Assembly: GCA_022009855.1 (NCBI GenBank)
Contig: CP091727.1
Coordinates: 2,728,001 to 2,792,000, forward strand
Direction: 5' to 3'
DNA from: Lentisphaeria bacterium
Lineage (GTDB): Bacteria > Verrucomicrobiota > Lentisphaeria > Victivallales > Victivallaceae
Length of the DNA stretch: 64,000 bases
A model generated the notes under the pieces. The model did not search any database. It was not told where the DNA came from and saw only the letters and a program-made list of their open reading frames with translations. The stretch's first letter is position 1. Each line of letters opens with the position of its first letter. Both the position numbers and the translations under genes were made by a program. Shown in pieces: positions 30,412 through 39,509 of the stretch.

Positions 30412-31164
30412 TCAGATCGCCGCACCGTTCAGGTCGTAGACGAACGGACTCTGATTGGACAACTCCTTGAGCTCCGTGTTGGACAGGCTGCCGACATGTC
30501 CGTCGACATACAGCAGGTTGGCATTGTTGGCGTGCACCCCGCCGAACCCGAATCTGAGATTGTCGTTCCGGTCGATTTTGTAGAAGGGAATTCCCGTGTC
30601 GCCGCGCATGGAATCCGCGATGATGAAATATCTAGAGGGGTTTCTCACCCGTCCGAGCACCAGGACTTTTGCGGCTGCATTCTTGCCGGAAGTCGCCGCC
30701 GTTTCGTAAGGATCCTTGACTCCGGCATATTCCTGTTCATATGTCGGCGGCCATGGGCCGATCTTGGCGCCGTAGGTGTTGTAGTGTGCGCTTCCCGAGC
30801 TGAAGAGGGAGGCGATTTTTACCATGGATGCGGGGCAAAAATAGAACTTTGCACCATCGCGTTTAACCGTGTCGAAAAAATCCTTCTGAAGGACCCAGAC
30901 AAACGAGCCGTCATATCCCCACTGATCGAATGCCTGCACCGGGTAATATTGACCGGAATCGTTGGCATAGAAGGCCTGATTGGTGCCGACCTGTTTGAGA
31001 TTGTTGGTGCAGGTGATGGTCTTTGCTCTTTCCCGCGCTCGATTCAAGGCGGGCAGCAGCATCGCCGCGAGGATTGCAATGATTGCTATAACGATCAGCA
31101 ACTCAATAAGAGTAAAGATATTGAGGTTCCGATCAGTGCGATTCGACTTTTGTTGGACATCCAT
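30412..31164 (-). CDS. Type IV pseudopilin-like protein (H-x9-DG type)
   Basis: About 250 residues, intact. A basic leader (QQKSNRTDRNLN) precedes IFTLIELLIVIAIIAIL; the Glu and hydrophobic helix are canonical. LPALNRARERAKTITCTNNL follows. The globular part has FYFCPASM and ends in a perfect H-x9-DG (VHANNANLLYVDGHVGSL). The ATG at 31164 has AAAGG at good distance; the ATG at 31170 is an alternative. It is the first gene of the module that continues with GH10, behind a strong promoter at 31208-31236 and divergent to an AraC-type regulator. Confidence 0.9.
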   Translation of the reverse strand: MDVQQKSNRTDRNLNIFTLIELLIVIAIIAILAAMLLPALNRARERAKTITCTNNLKQVGTNQAFYANDSGQYYPVQAFDQWGYDGSFVWVLQKDFFDTVKRDGAKFYFCPASMVKIASLFSSGSAHYNTYGAKIGPWPPTYEQEYAGVKDPYETAATSGKNAAAKVLVLGRVRNPSRYFIIADSMRGDTGIPFYKIDRNDNLRFGFGGVHANNANLLYVDGHVGSLSNTELKELSNQSPFVYDLNGAAI

Positions 31165-31207
31165 TCTCATTGCCTTTCATTTCAGGTTCGGTCCGTGCTC
31201 TGTTATA

Positions 31208-31236
31208 ATTATACCACAAATGAAATTGATTGTCTA
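31208..31236 (-). promoter_or_regulatory. Promoter of the pseudopilin/GH10 operon
   Basis: On the minus strand TAGACA (31231-31236), a 17-bp spacer and a perfect TATAAT (31208-31213) preceded by TGG (extended -10). It lies about 40 bases before the pseudopilin start. Confidence 0.7.
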
Positions 31237-31277
31237 TATTTTTTTCTTGCCATGTCAGTGTGGTTTCTTGCCAAAAA

Positions 31278-31307
31278 TTGAAAAAAGCTTAAAAAATATG
31301 CTATCTT
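31278..31307 (+). promoter_or_regulatory. Candidate promoter of the AraC-type gene
   Basis: TTGAAA (31278-31283), an 18-bp spacer and TGC-TATCTT (31299-31307), about 97 bases before the ATG at 31404. Confidence 0.45.
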
Positions 31308-31403
31308 GTAAGCGGGAGAGAAATTCGGAATTGTCCCCGGGCGGACATTGGAGTCGGGCAACCGTGGCCGCCGAACAGGATGAGTTGGAAGAAAGGGGGT
31401 GGC

Positions 31404-32255
31404 AATGTTTCAGGAACATTTGATGTTTCAGGGAGTTAAACGTGCTCTGGCATTTCCGTATCAGCTTTCGCAAATCTCATATTCCGTGGGAGTGAATTAT
31501 GGCTCCCGGGTGACGTTCAAAGGGGATTGATCTGGAATTCTGTATCCGTATTGCCTCACGCGAAGAGTATGCGGAGGATATTTTTGACGGTGTTTCCTAT
31601 CGCTCTCCATTCCCGTTTCTTGCCATAAAATTGCCGGGCGTGGTTCATATCAACGATATCCGCGGCACCCGTGAAGCGCTTTCGTTGATGTACCCGAGCC
31701 AGCTGATGCCGGAATTCAAAAAATGGGCATTCCGCTGGAGATTCCGGGGTGGCCGATCAAAATCACTCCCGAGGTCAGCGAGTTGATCGAGGAGATTCGG
31801 AATCTGATTCCCCGTTCGCAGTTTTACGGCGTGACCGATCAGATCGATCTCAAGGCGTTTCAACTGGTCGAACTGCTGTTCCTGCAGCGCAGCAATACTC
31901 AGGCTGTCATTTCCGATGACGAGAAAAAATCCGGGGTATCGCTTCATATTTGCACCTGAACTTCTCGGAAAAAATCGATTTTGAGGAAATCGCCGGCAAA
32001 AAACGGCTATTCTCTGCGCTCTTTTTACCGGAAATGGGGGCAGTATTATAAGGACCCCCGAAGAACTACCTCAACAAAATCAGATTCAGCGAGGTCGGCA
32101 GGCTGCTCCGGAGCACCGATCTTACCGTTTCGGAAATCATATCCCTCCTGGGGTTTCAAGATCGGACGCAGTTCTACAAATCGTTTCAGAACCACTTCAA
32201 GATGACTCCGGCGGAATACCGGAAGGTCAGCACATCGCCGAAATCACCCGCATGA
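31404..32255 (+). CDS. AraC-family transcriptional regulator (several frameshifts)
   Basis: Joined over shifts near 31520, 31730, 31945 and 32055, about 283 residues. Start at 31404 with GGGGGTGG before it: MFQEHLMFQGVKRALAFPYQ. The middle reads EYAEDIFDGVSYRSPFPFLA and PGVVHINDIRGTREALSL, a cupin-type sensor that resembles XylR-like AraC proteins only loosely. The C-terminal double HTH is clear: IDFEEIA, NGYSLRSFYRKWGQYYKD, then NYLNKIRFSEVGRLLRSTD, LTVSEIISLLGFQDRTQFYK, SFQNHFKMTPAEYRK. It is divergent from the pseudopilin/GH10 operon and is its likely activator. It ends four bases before the end of the convergent AraC gene. Confidence 0.8.
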
Positions 32256-32259
32256 TGTT

Positions 32260-33183
32260 TCATGGTTCCATGGAGGTGTCCGACGGGATTCCCTCCGTGT
32301 TTTTTCGTTGTTTCCGGTAAGTGTCCGGAGTCATGCCGTACTGCCGGCGGAAACTGCGGCACAGATGGCTGGCATCGGAAAAACCGGCAAGCTCGGCAAT
32401 GCCGGAGAGTTTCATGTTGGTGCACTCCAGAAGCCGTGTGGCGCACTGCAGCCGCTGTTCCGTCAGAAATTGCCCGGGGGAACTGCCGGTCTTCCGCTTG
32501 AAAAGTTTCTGGAAATATTTTTCCGAAAAATGAAAATATTTCGCCAGCCTCTGAACGGTGGCGTTCGACAGATTGTCCCGGCACCACTCCTCGGCCTGCG
32601 ACAGAAACACATTCCGTGTTTCGGCGGGCTGCTGAAAAAATTCCCGTTCCAGCTCCAGCAGAATGGTGCAGCTCAGAATTTTCAGATCGCTTTCGCTGAT
32701 TTCATGGCGGAGTCCACGGTGAAAAATTTCATGAAATCCGGCAACTGCCGCCGATCCCGGCGGGAGAAAACGGACCGGGGACCCCTCCGCGATCCGGCGG
32801 AACAGGCGTTCGGCAAATTCTCCGCGAAATCCGACGTAGATGTAGCTCCAGCTGGAGTGCTCCGGCGTGAAAAATTCAAAACGCTGTCCGGATGAGATGA
32901 AAAAACATTGCCCCGGCGTGAGTTCATAGCCTTGTTCCTCCTCTCCGTCGTTGCGGTAGATGATCTTGCCGCACCCCTCCTGCGTATATTGCAGGATGTG
33001 GTAGTTGCCCCGGGTGATCTTCTGCATCTCCTTCTCGGTGATCCGGTAAAATTCTCCCCGTTGAATCCGGCGGTCGCCGGCGGAGGAGATCACGGCCGGA
33101 TAGGCGCCGGGCGTATTTTCATTGCGGAAATCGATCCAGACATTCTGACCATCCCATCCGTCAATGTGTACTTTCTGCATCAT
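32260..33183 (-). CDS. AraC-family transcriptional regulator
   Basis: About 307 residues, intact. N-terminal cupin sensor (YHILQYTQEGCGKIIYRNDG, YELTPGQCFFISSGQRFEFF, WSYIYVGFRGEFAERLF); C-terminal AraC DNA-binding domain with both helix-turn-helix units (TVQRLAKYFHFSEKYFQKLF, KRKTGSSPGQFLTEQRLQCA, NMKLSGIAELAGFSDASHLC, RSFRRQYGMTPDTYRKQRK). An upstream TTG at 33237 is possible, but the ATG pair at 33183/33180 with AGG seven bases ahead is more natural. It is divergent from the GH31 gene at 33343 and most likely activates it. Confidence 0.92.
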   Translation of the reverse strand: MMQKVHIDGWDGQNVWIDFRNENTPGAYPAVISSAGDRRIQRGEFYRITEKEMQKITRGNYHILQYTQEGCGKIIYRNDGEEEQGYELTPGQCFFISSGQRFEFFTPEHSSWSYIYVGFRGEFAERLFRRIAEGSPVRFLPPGSAAVAGFHEIFHRGLRHEISESDLKILSCTILLELEREFFQQPAETRNVFLSQAEEWCRDNLSNATVQRLAKYFHFSEKYFQKLFKRKTGSSPGQFLTEQRLQCATRLLECTNMKLSGIAELAGFSDASHLCRSFRRQYGMTPDTYRKQRKNTEGIPSDTSMEP

Positions 33184-33342
33184 TTTACCTGTTATATCAT
33201 TGGTTTCGAATATACTGCCATCGGCATCGGTTTTCAAATCAACCGCCGGAAAAATACTTTTATTCCATTATTGTTACCTGTGTTTGATTGTCTTTCCTCC
33301 CGGGTAAATTATCTTAATATCGACAAAAAGGAGAAGATTGCG

Positions 33343-35906
33343 ATGAATGAATTCAGGAAAATGGCCGCGACCCCCGCACTGAACTCCGTCGTGCGGGGAG
33401 GGCCAGGATCTCGGTGCTGGAACCCCGGCTGATTCGCCTGGAGTGGTGTGAAGAGGGAATTTTCGAGGATCGGCCGACACAGAACATCTGCTGCCGCGAT
33501 CTCGGCGAATGGCAGTTTTCCGTTCGGGGCGAGGGCGATATGCTTTCCATCGACACGGGGGCGCTGCGGGTCGTATTCCGCGACAACGGAGGATGCTTTT
33601 CGGCGGATAATCTCGCGATCTCCTTTGAAATAAATGGACAAGAGATCCGCTGGAAATTCGGCGATATCGATCCGTGCAACCTGAAAGGTACCTCCTCCGA
33701 ACTCGATATGGCCGACGGTGGAGAACGGCTCGATCTTGAGGCGTGGTTGCGGGGCGAACGCAGGGTGAAACGGGAATTGATCCTCGACGACGGTCTGCTT
33801 TCCCGCTCCGGCTGGAGTGTTTTCGACGACTCCCGCACCGCCGCGATCATGGAACACCCCGTTTTCGGGGAATGGTTCGAGAAACGCCCCGCCGGAGCGA
33901 AGCGTCAGGACCTTTATTTCTTCGGTTTCGGTCACGACTATAAAGCAGCCCTCGGCTGTGCCGCCGGACTCTTCGGGCGGCAGCCGCTGCCGCCGCACTA
34001 CGTTTTCGGCTACTGGTACAGCCGTTACTGGGCGTACTGCGATCGGGAGATCGAGGAGCTGACCGAACAGTTCGCCCGTACCCGGACTCCGCTGGATGTT
34101 CTGGTGATCGATACCGACTGGCACCTGCCCGGCTGGACCGGATTCACCTGGGACAGGGATTTCTTCCCCGATCCCTCCGGATTTCTGAACTCCATGAAGG
34201 CAAGGGGCGTGCACATTTCGCTCAATCTTCATCCCGACCGGGGAGTCGCATCTCACGAAGAGGCTTACAAAACCTTCCGCCGCCGGCTGGGCTGCAGGGG
34301 TAAGCCGCCGATCCCGTTTGAACTGGAGAATCCGGCATTCATGGACCTCTACTTCAAACTGCTGTTGAACCCGGAAGAGCGTCGCGGCGTCGATTGCTGG
34401 TGGATCGACTGGCGGCAGAATGAGGCGCAGGCCGCTCAAACCGGATTCAGTCCGCTGAGCTGGATCAACCGTCTGCACTGGCTCGACCAGCAGCGCCGGA
34501 ATCCGCGGGAAGCGCCCGCTGGTCTTCAGCTGCCGCGGCGGAATGGACGGAGGGCGCTATCCGGTCGGATTCTCCGCCGATACCTGCAGTTCCTGGGCGA
34601 CGCTGGCCATGGAGGTCGGTTTCACCGCGACGGCCTCCAACGTGCTTTTCGGGTACTGGAGTCACGACATCGGCGGCCACATGGAGTCGCAGGCGACTGC
34701 GCCGGAACTCTATCTGCGCTGGATGCAGTTCGGCGTATGTTCGCCGGTCCTGCGTTCCCATTCGGCGAAATACGAATATGCCGAACGTCGGTTCTGGAAC
34801 TTCCCGCGCCCTACAATGAATTGATCCGCAATGAGATCCTGCGCCGCCACCGCATGATTCCCTACCTCTATGGCGAGTGTCGCAGGGGATATGACTGCGG
34901 CGTCAGTCTCTGCCGGCCGCTCTACTACGAGTACCCTGAAGCGGAAGAGGCGTATCGGAATCCGGGGAATATTTTCTGGGCGATTCGATTCTGGCGGTTC
35001 CGGTTACCGTGCCGGCCGATGCCGATACCGGAATCGCGTCGCACACCTTCTGGCTCCCTCCCGGTGAATGGTACGACATCCCCGCCGGTGTGACCCGTTC
35101 CGGCAGCCGGTACGTCACCGCCGGGCGGCTGCTCGACGAGCTGCCGCTGCTGGTGCGTCCGGGGGCGGTTCTGCCGGAGGCGCCCGGCGAGGAACCGGCC
35201 GGTGTCAGCGGCATCGTGAAACACTTGAGTTTTTCGATCTACCCGGGGAAAACGGGAGAATACGAATTGTATGAAGACGACGGAGAGACGATCGCCTATC
35301 AGACGGATGGATGCGTAAGAACCCGGATCCGCCACTGGAAATCCGGCATGGAGCGTCACATCGAAATTCAACCGGCCGAGGGAAGCTGCCCGGCATTTCG
35401 CCGTTACCGCCCGGTCGGCATCAAGCTGCACGGCGTCATCCCGCCGCAGTCGGTAATGCTCAACGGACGGAACATCGCGGGCGGCTGGGAGTACTGCGGG
35501 GAAGGGTTTTGCTGTACGATCACGATTCCGCGGCTCGACGCCCGGAAGGGGCGGCAATTACTGTGAAATACGCTGAAGAGGAGGAGTCCGCCCCGCTCGA
35601 AGGCTGGATCGCCGCCGCCAGACGTTTGAAAAAACTCGCGGCGATTCAGAATCGGACGGCCGGATGTACCGCTCCGGTAAAAACGATCGTCTGGCGCAGA
35701 AGATCGCCCATTTCGGACGGCGCATCACCCTGCGTCCGGCGGACTGGAAAAAGGAGTGCCGGCTGGTTACGGAGCTGCTGGGACAGCTGCGTCCGGCATT
35801 TGAGGAGTTGCACGCTGTCCGGGGGCATCTTTTCCCGTTCTCGCTGACGGAGGTCAACGCGCTGCTGGATGAAGTGTACGACGGTTTGAACATCAGAGAA
35901 AACTGA
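33343..35906 (+). CDS. Glycoside hydrolase family 31 (alpha-glucosidase/alpha-xylosidase type), frameshifted
   Basis: About 855 residues over shifts near 33395, 34505, 34810, 34975, 35560 and 35660. Start at 33343 with AAGGAG nine bases upstream. Typical GH31 order: N-terminal beta-sandwich (ISVLEPRLIRLEWCEEGIFE), LYFFGFGHDYKAALG, barrel (HYVFGYWYSRYWAYCDREIE, LDVLVIDTDWHLPGWTGF, GVHISLNLHPDRGVASHEE), nucleophile Asp in VDCWWIDWRQNEA, acid/base Asp in FGYWSHDIGGHMESQ, then LRSHSAKYEYAERRFWNF and RHRMIPYLYGECRRGYD. C-terminal beta domains follow (WLPPGEWYDIPAGV). A helical extension (PADWKKECRLVTELLGQLRP) closes it. No signal peptide, so probably cytoplasmic. Alpha-glucosidase or alpha-xylosidase specificity cannot be decided here. 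Confidence 0.85.
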
Positions 35907-36104
35907 GATCTTCCGACGTTTCTGACGGAATCGGACGTGGAAGAAAATTCGACACGGAGAGCCGCGGGGGAATACGGCAGGGCATCTCCCCGCCTTTTCA
36001 ACTCCTTTCGCGCGGCTCGATTTTCTTCTGCCCGGCATGACGACCCGCGGCTCCGGCGCTCTCCCGTCAGCTCCTCACGCGCAATCGCAAGGTTCTTTCC
36101 GGAC
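35907..36104. other. Intergenic region between convergent GH31 and lipoprotein genes
   Basis: 198 bases with no gene or clear terminator. Confidence 0.4.
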
Positions 36105-37083
36105 TCATTTCTCGGCAGACCTGCAAGCCGTCTGCGGAGGATGCAATGCCGTTTTTTCATCCTGCAGCGTCGCCTTGATGTACCCAAACAGGTTGTGGGG
36201 GCTGTACAGCAGGGGAACCGGGGTCGTCACGCGGACTCTCTCTCCCGATTTTTCACTGTTCGTCCTGACCAGCATGAAGTAGAGAACTTCTCCGGCACGG
36301 GGCGGGTTGCCGCGGGTGTATTCCGGAAGAGCTCTCCACGGGATCGTAGTTTCAAGGCGGAAACCGTCTGCCCGTTTTTTCCGTCTGCACCGCAATGCCG
36401 TATTTCTCCTTTCCATTCGGAACAAGGCAGTGAAAGCTCCCGAAACGGTCGTTGACGTGAAGTGCGGTGAAGATCGTTCCGTTGGGGTTGACGATGATCT
36501 CCCGGTAGAGTTTCGCTTCGTAATTCGTGCAGAAAAACATCTCCAGTGCATCTCCCAGATAGAGCTGCTTGTCATTCGTCCGGCACTCCGCATCGGGGAA
36601 ATCCCCGGTTACGGTGATCGTCTCCGTATCACAGCGGATGCTCCAGACGGAGTTCGCCGATTCGGAAACGGAGCTTCCCAACGGATACTCTCCGGTAAAG
36701 ACGACCGGCGGGCCGCCGATCGTCAGTCTTAGTTTTTTCGCCCTCCGGTCCAGCGGATTCCCGCTTCGATCCGGGCAATTTCGGTCCGGATCTGCTCCCC
36801 GGACGGAATCCGGAGCCCGATCTCCGTAAACGCCGAACCGGAGACGATACGAAACCGAAGGCGGTTTTTCCGCCGTCTGGTTGATCGCGAACCGGGCCGG
36901 ATGGTCTTCCGGCAGCCGGTGATAATAACTCCGATATCGTTTCAACAGCTCTTCATCCGGAGAGGTGCAGCCGCTGAAAACTGTTCCGGCCAGCAGGATT
37001 CCGGCGAAAGACAAGCCCCGTCTTCCTCCCTGTTTTTTCCCGATTCTCCGCGTTGAGTGAACCACGACACTTGCCTCATTCAT
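36105..37083 (-). CDS. Lipoprotein with CBM9/DOMON-like sugar-binding domain (frameshifted)
   Basis: Start at 37083, overlapping the preceding GH36 stop by eight bases (GATGAATGAG), so translation is coupled. About 325 residues. A basic leader (RRIGKKQGGRRG) and hydrophobic stretch end in a lipobox, AGTVFSGC, so the protein is probably lipid-anchored. The mature part has the fold markers of CBM9: TGEYPLGSSVSESANSVW, DKQLYLGDALEMFFCTNYEA, REIIVNPNGTIFTALHV, then, after a shift near 36380, GFRLETTIPWRALPEYTRG and EVLYFMLVRTNSEKSGE. It may hold polysaccharide at the envelope for the enzymes of the same operon. Confidence 0.65.
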
Positions 37084-38848
37084 CGCTTTTGAGGATCGCC
37101 ATTCCCGCACACGGTACCGGCAGACGGACGAATCCGGCCGGCAGTTCCAGAGTCCGGCACCGGCACCCTTCCGGAGTATAGATTTCCACGTGGCAGGGAG
37201 CTGACGGCGCCGCCACAAGCCCCTCCGTTCCGGTCGCGTTGATCAGGTAGTGGGTCCGCTCCATCGCCGTTTCCGTGAAGATTCCTGCATCGTAGACGAC
37301 GGTGATCCGTTCGGTTTCCGATTGCGCGGCGCACCAGGGAATGTTCTCCTCCATCGGTCCGGGGAGGAAATCGCTCCGATAGAGGGTATCCGCGTGCCGC
37401 CCCATGAAATGCAGATAGAAATCCAGCATGTTCCGATGATCCGGCGGAAGTTCCGCCAGACGGACCGAAACCTGTGGAACCGCGAAGAACGCATTCAACA
37501 GCTGCAAGGCCGCATTTTCCACCGAGTCGGCGGTGTTCCATGCCAGCATGTCCGAATGCACCGCCGAACGGCCCGATGTCAGACGCAGCAGAACATAGCG
37601 GTTCCGGTTGCTGAGCACGTCGTTCGGACAGTCTCCCGCCCGCATCAGATTGCCGAACTGCCGCATGACCGGCCCGATGTAGGTCTGGCGGAACTCCAGC
37701 ATCACTTCCGGATTGACCGCGGTGAGGCGTGCCCGGATCTCACGCATCAGTTTTTCCAGCGCGTCTGCGACGGAATCGGTATCGCGTCCGGGGGCCTCCT
37801 CCAGCGCGGTGAGGTCCTGCTCGCCGTTCATGCCGCCCTGCGCGCGGAAATCGCTTTTCAGCTTCCGGAATTGCTCCAGATAATCCAGCTTGAATCCATC
37901 GACGCCCCACTCCTTCATGGCATGTTCCAGCAGAGACGCGAGATGTTCCCGGACATCCGGATAGCGCGGATCCAGAATGTAGACCGCATGCTGCGCCCGG
38001 CAACGCAGAAATTTTCCCCGCATTGTTTCGAAGAGCGGATTCTCCCGCCCCACAAACGGAATGGCAAACCAGATCAGATATTTCATGCCGATCTCGTGGA
38101 CCCGGCGGACATGGGCAGCCATATCCGGGAATTTCTCCCGCCAGATCTCCCAGGAGCCGCAGTCGTGCCACCAGTCCCGGTGATTCGGCGTCTGCCAGCC
38201 GTCGTCCTGAATGACGGTCTGCATCCCGAGCGAGCGGGCGATGCGGCACTCCTTCTCCACGATGTCGTCCGTAACCGCCTGAAAATAGGCGTACCAGCTG
38301 GAGTAGAACGGCTGAAAGGCGGAATCCGGCACGAACATCGGCGGAAACCTCTTCTCATAGTCGGCGATGACTTCCCGGACCGCCTGCGACCAGAGAACCG
38401 GCCGGCAATCCAGACGCAGAGTCACCTCGAACTCGCTGCCGCTCCGGTCGTCGCCGGGGCGGAACAGCGAAATTTCCATCTTCAGGGAACTTTCACTCCC
38501 GGAGGGGCGGCCGCAGAGAATCCGCGTTTCGCATTTCGGGTCCGAGAGGGAAAGCGTCATCCGGTTCCGTCCTCCGGTCCCGTACAGCGAGATGATCGGC
38601 ACATAGAGGACGCAGCCGGATTCAAACTGGGAACGCAGGAGGGAGGGAATCCGGTTCGTCTCCGGCGTCCAGCGGTAGAGGATGCCGGTGTGTGGAACGC
38701 GGAAACTGACCGTGCATTCCGGAATGACTCCGCGTCCTTCCCGCCGACCGCGGATGCGCAGCAGGATCTGGTCGGAATCGGTTTCCGGAGTGCAACTGAC
38801 GCTCCAGTTGTTTTCTTCGCATGTGATTTTCAAATCTTCCAGTTTCAT
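37076..38848 (-). CDS. GH36-type alpha-galactosidase
   Basis: 590 residues, one of the few intact enzymes here. N-terminal beta domain (about 1-180), then the melibiase barrel: FQPFYSSWYAYFQAVTDDIV, GMQTVIQDDGWQTPNHRDW, KYLIWFAIPFVGRENPLF, nucleophile Asp in WGVDGFKLDYLEQFRKL, LEFRQTYIGPVMRQFGNLMR, acid/base Asp in MRAGDCPNDVLSNRNRY. The C-terminal beta domain ends in CAGMAILKSDE. No signal peptide, so probably cytoplasmic. It likely removes alpha-galactosyl or related alpha-linked decorations from imported oligomers. It stands between a small secreted protein and a lipoprotein in the operon controlled from 44726. Confidence 0.88.
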   Translation of the reverse strand: MKLEDLKITCEENNWSVSCTPETDSDQILLRIRGRREGRGVIPECTVSFRVPHTGILYRWTPETNRIPSLLRSQFESGCVLYVPIISLYGTGGRNRMTLSLSDPKCETRILCGRPSGSESSLKMEISLFRPGDDRSGSEFEVTLRLDCRPVLWSQAVREVIADYEKRFPPMFVPDSAFQPFYSSWYAYFQAVTDDIVEKECRIARSLGMQTVIQDDGWQTPNHRDWWHDCGSWEIWREKFPDMAAHVRRVHEIGMKYLIWFAIPFVGRENPLFETMRGKFLRCRAQHAVYILDPRYPDVREHLASLLEHAMKEWGVDGFKLDYLEQFRKLKSDFRAQGGMNGEQDLTALEEAPGRDTDSVADALEKLMREIRARLTAVNPEVMLEFRQTYIGPVMRQFGNLMRAGDCPNDVLSNRNRYVLLRLTSGRSAVHSDMLAWNTADSVENAALQLLNAFFAVPQVSVRLAELPPDHRNMLDFYLHFMGRHADTLYRSDFLPGPMEENIPWCAAQSETERITVVYDAGIFTETAMERTHYLINATGTEGLVAAPSAPCHVEIYTPEGCRCRTLELPAGFVRLPVPCAGMAILKSDE

Positions 38849-38875
38849 GACAGTTCGCTTTTTCCTTTTAAAATA

Positions 38876-39448
38876 TTACAGGGGTTCCATACGGATCGAC
38901 TGAATCGTATAGACGCCGGGGCGGGAGATGGAGATGCGGGCGGAGATCTCCTTGAGCGTATCCGGCAGAACCGCTTCAAAGGTGCAGCTCTGGAAGCCCT
39001 GCTTCAGCTTCACGCTCTTTGCCCGGTAGAAATGTGACCGGGTCCGCCCTTCAAAATAGAGGGTCAGAGAGCCGTCTTCCGGCCCGGAGACGACAAGGGT
39101 GATCCGGTTGTTGGGCAGCGTGGATTTTGTGATGTTCTCCGCAAGTTTGAGTTTGTCCAGGTCAAAGACGGCCCGGAGATTGAGATTCGGATTGTCGGAA
39201 ACGGTCTTGAAGTACTCCGTCGGATCCAGCGTCAGCCCTTCCGGAGTCAGGGAGAGCTTCAGAAGACCGGTCTCACCGGGCCGGCCGAAGATGTAAACTT
39301 CCGCAAGACGCTTTCCCTGTCGAACGACGACGCATTTCCTCTGTCCCTCTCTGATGGTCAGCGTCTGCGCGGGGGAGGCGGTGAAGTTGTACTCTTCCGC
39401 GCAAAGCGCGGCCGCGGCGAAGACCAGAGCGAAAATTCCAGCAATCAT
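38876..39448 (-). CDS. Small secreted protein of unknown function
   Basis: 190 residues, intact. Signal peptide MIAGIFALVFAAAALCAEE, cut after LCA. The mature part is beta-rich (AQTLTIREGQRKCVVVRQGK, TGLLKLSLTPEGLTLDPTEY, RITLVVSGPEDGSLTLYFEG, YRAKSVKLKQGFQSCTFEAV) and ends PGVYTIQSIRMEPL, which suggests a carbohydrate-binding-like beta-sandwich. No family was recognised. It lies between the LamG-GH gene and GH36 in one operon. Confidence 0.7.
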   Translation of the reverse strand: MIAGIFALVFAAAALCAEEYNFTASPAQTLTIREGQRKCVVVRQGKRLAEVYIFGRPGETGLLKLSLTPEGLTLDPTEYFKTVSDNPNLNLRAVFDLDKLKLAENITKSTLPNNRITLVVSGPEDGSLTLYFEGRTRSHFYRAKSVKLKQGFQSCTFEAVLPDTLKEISARISISRPGVYTIQSIRMEPL

Positions 39449-39509
39449 AGTTCCTTCCTTTCATTTTTTCTGGTTTCATCCCGGAAAAACGTTCCGGTTT
39501 TCTCCTCTT

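Noticed and set aside
37250..39037. 595-codon open frame on the plus strand
   Set aside because: Antisense of the intact GH36 gene at 37076-38848; His/Arg/Pro-rich composition typical of GC-rich shadow frames.
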